NCBI GenBank assembly: GCA_024734555.1
Contig: JANPWX010019329.1
Coordinates: 54,362 to 118,361, forward strand
Direction: 5' to 3'
Source of the DNA: Trochalopteron elliotii
Taxonomy: Eukaryota > Chordata > Aves > Passeriformes > Leiothrichidae
DNA: 64,000 bases
Shown here: piece after piece, positions 63,651 through 64,000 of the stretch
Layout of the letters: each line of letters begins with the position of its first letter
How positions within the stretch are numbered: position 1 is the stretch's first letter
The notes under the pieces: generated by a model
What the model was told of the DNA's origin: nothing
What the model saw: the letters and a program-made list of their open reading frames with translations, nothing else
The model's database searches: none
Program-made: the position numbers and the translations under genes

Positions 63651-64000
63651 ACACACTTCTCTTGTAATGAAACCAGGGTACACCTCCAAGTACCACAGAG
63701 ATCAATATACACAAGCCAAGAAACTCAAATGCAAAAACAATAAAATGAAAACTATTTACACAATACTTATTTCACTTCAGCACATTTAAAAAGTCATTAT
63801 TATGCCCTACAGTAAACTAGGGAAAAACACACTGAGTTTCATTTTTCCCCCTCAGTATTAAAGTTTGATATAGAGAGTGAAAAACAGTTTAAAAAAAAAA
63901 ATATATATATATATAAATATTTTCTTAAATTATATTTGCTAATTATTGAGGACTTCAAATAGACACTAAAAATGTATAATCATGTTAACATCAATATCAT
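63651..64000 (-). other. Intron, no gene
   Basis: AT-rich, with an A tract running into (TA)n at 63892-63918. Confidence 0.6.

Larger units (their letters stand above)
1..64000 (-). other. CDH18: Partial type II cadherin gene: one exon with long flanking introns
   Basis: Only one convincing protein-coding exon is visible, on the minus strand at 6668-6835, so transcription runs from high to low coordinates. The 57 kb above it and the 6.6 kb below it then belong to two introns. I looked for the neighbouring cadherin exons on the minus strand (first half of EC2 upstream, start of EC3 downstream) and found neither. Type II cadherin genes are known for very large introns and gene-poor surroundings, which fits the AT-rich, repeat-sprinkled sequence here. 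That the whole window is inside the gene is inference, because neither end of the gene is seen. Confidence 0.7.

Noticed and set aside
1..64000. CRISPR arrays, tRNA or rRNA genes, bacterial operons
   Set aside because: No regularly spaced repeats with unique spacers, no cloverleaf-like segments and no tightly packed coding frames; the sequence is vertebrate intron.

Overview
The window looks like bird nuclear DNA. It is AT-rich, has no dense coding, and is sprinkled with CR1 LINE fragments. Several of these end in the CR1-type 8-bp tail (ATTCTGTG-like), and there are avian-type LTRs. There is no bacterial-style gene organisation, tRNA, rRNA or CRISPR array.

I can support one real coding element: a 168-nt exon on the minus strand (6668-6835). 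It encodes the second half of the EC2 domain of a type II classical cadherin, and its 56 residues fit cadherin-18 (CDH18) best. Both splice sites, a polypyrimidine tract and a plausible branch point are present. Everything else appears to be intron of that gene: more than 57 kb of upstream intron (6836-64000) and more than 6.6 kb of downstream intron (1-6667). Neither neighbouring exon was found.

Layout. 1-1841: AT-rich intron with small tandem repeats. 1842-2632: CR1 (minus). 6668-6835: cadherin exon. 7685-7965: CR1 (plus). 7966-23759: almost 16 kb with no repeat I recognise. 23760-25325: LTR-like material, (TC)n and (TG)n tracts and an 11-bp minisatellite. 26060-27250: CR1 in two pieces. 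27890-28075: CR1 (minus). 33457-34188: two CR1s (minus). 37130-37912: a very old CR1/L3-like LINE. 38992-40470: two CR1s, tail to tail, around a perfect (AGAAG)27 array. 42529-42855: CR1. 45020-47162: the longest CR1, with endonuclease-region sequence but the reverse transcriptase core missing. 49394-49710: an intact solo LTR with a perfect 6-bp target duplication. 52006-52060: a cluster of homeodomain-type motifs. 55851-56355: a decayed avian LTR. 58118-58432: CR1. 61280-62420: a GC-richer diverged tandem repeat joined to LTR-like sequence. 63540-63650: CR1.

I found no convincing undescribed system. The items most worth a second look are the solo LTR with exact duplication, the pentanucleotide array between inverted CR1s, the unidentified repeats at 24-25.3 kb and 61.3-62.4 kb, and the candidate intronic regulatory cluster near 52.0 kb. 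Family assignments come from recognition of the sequence, not from a search.
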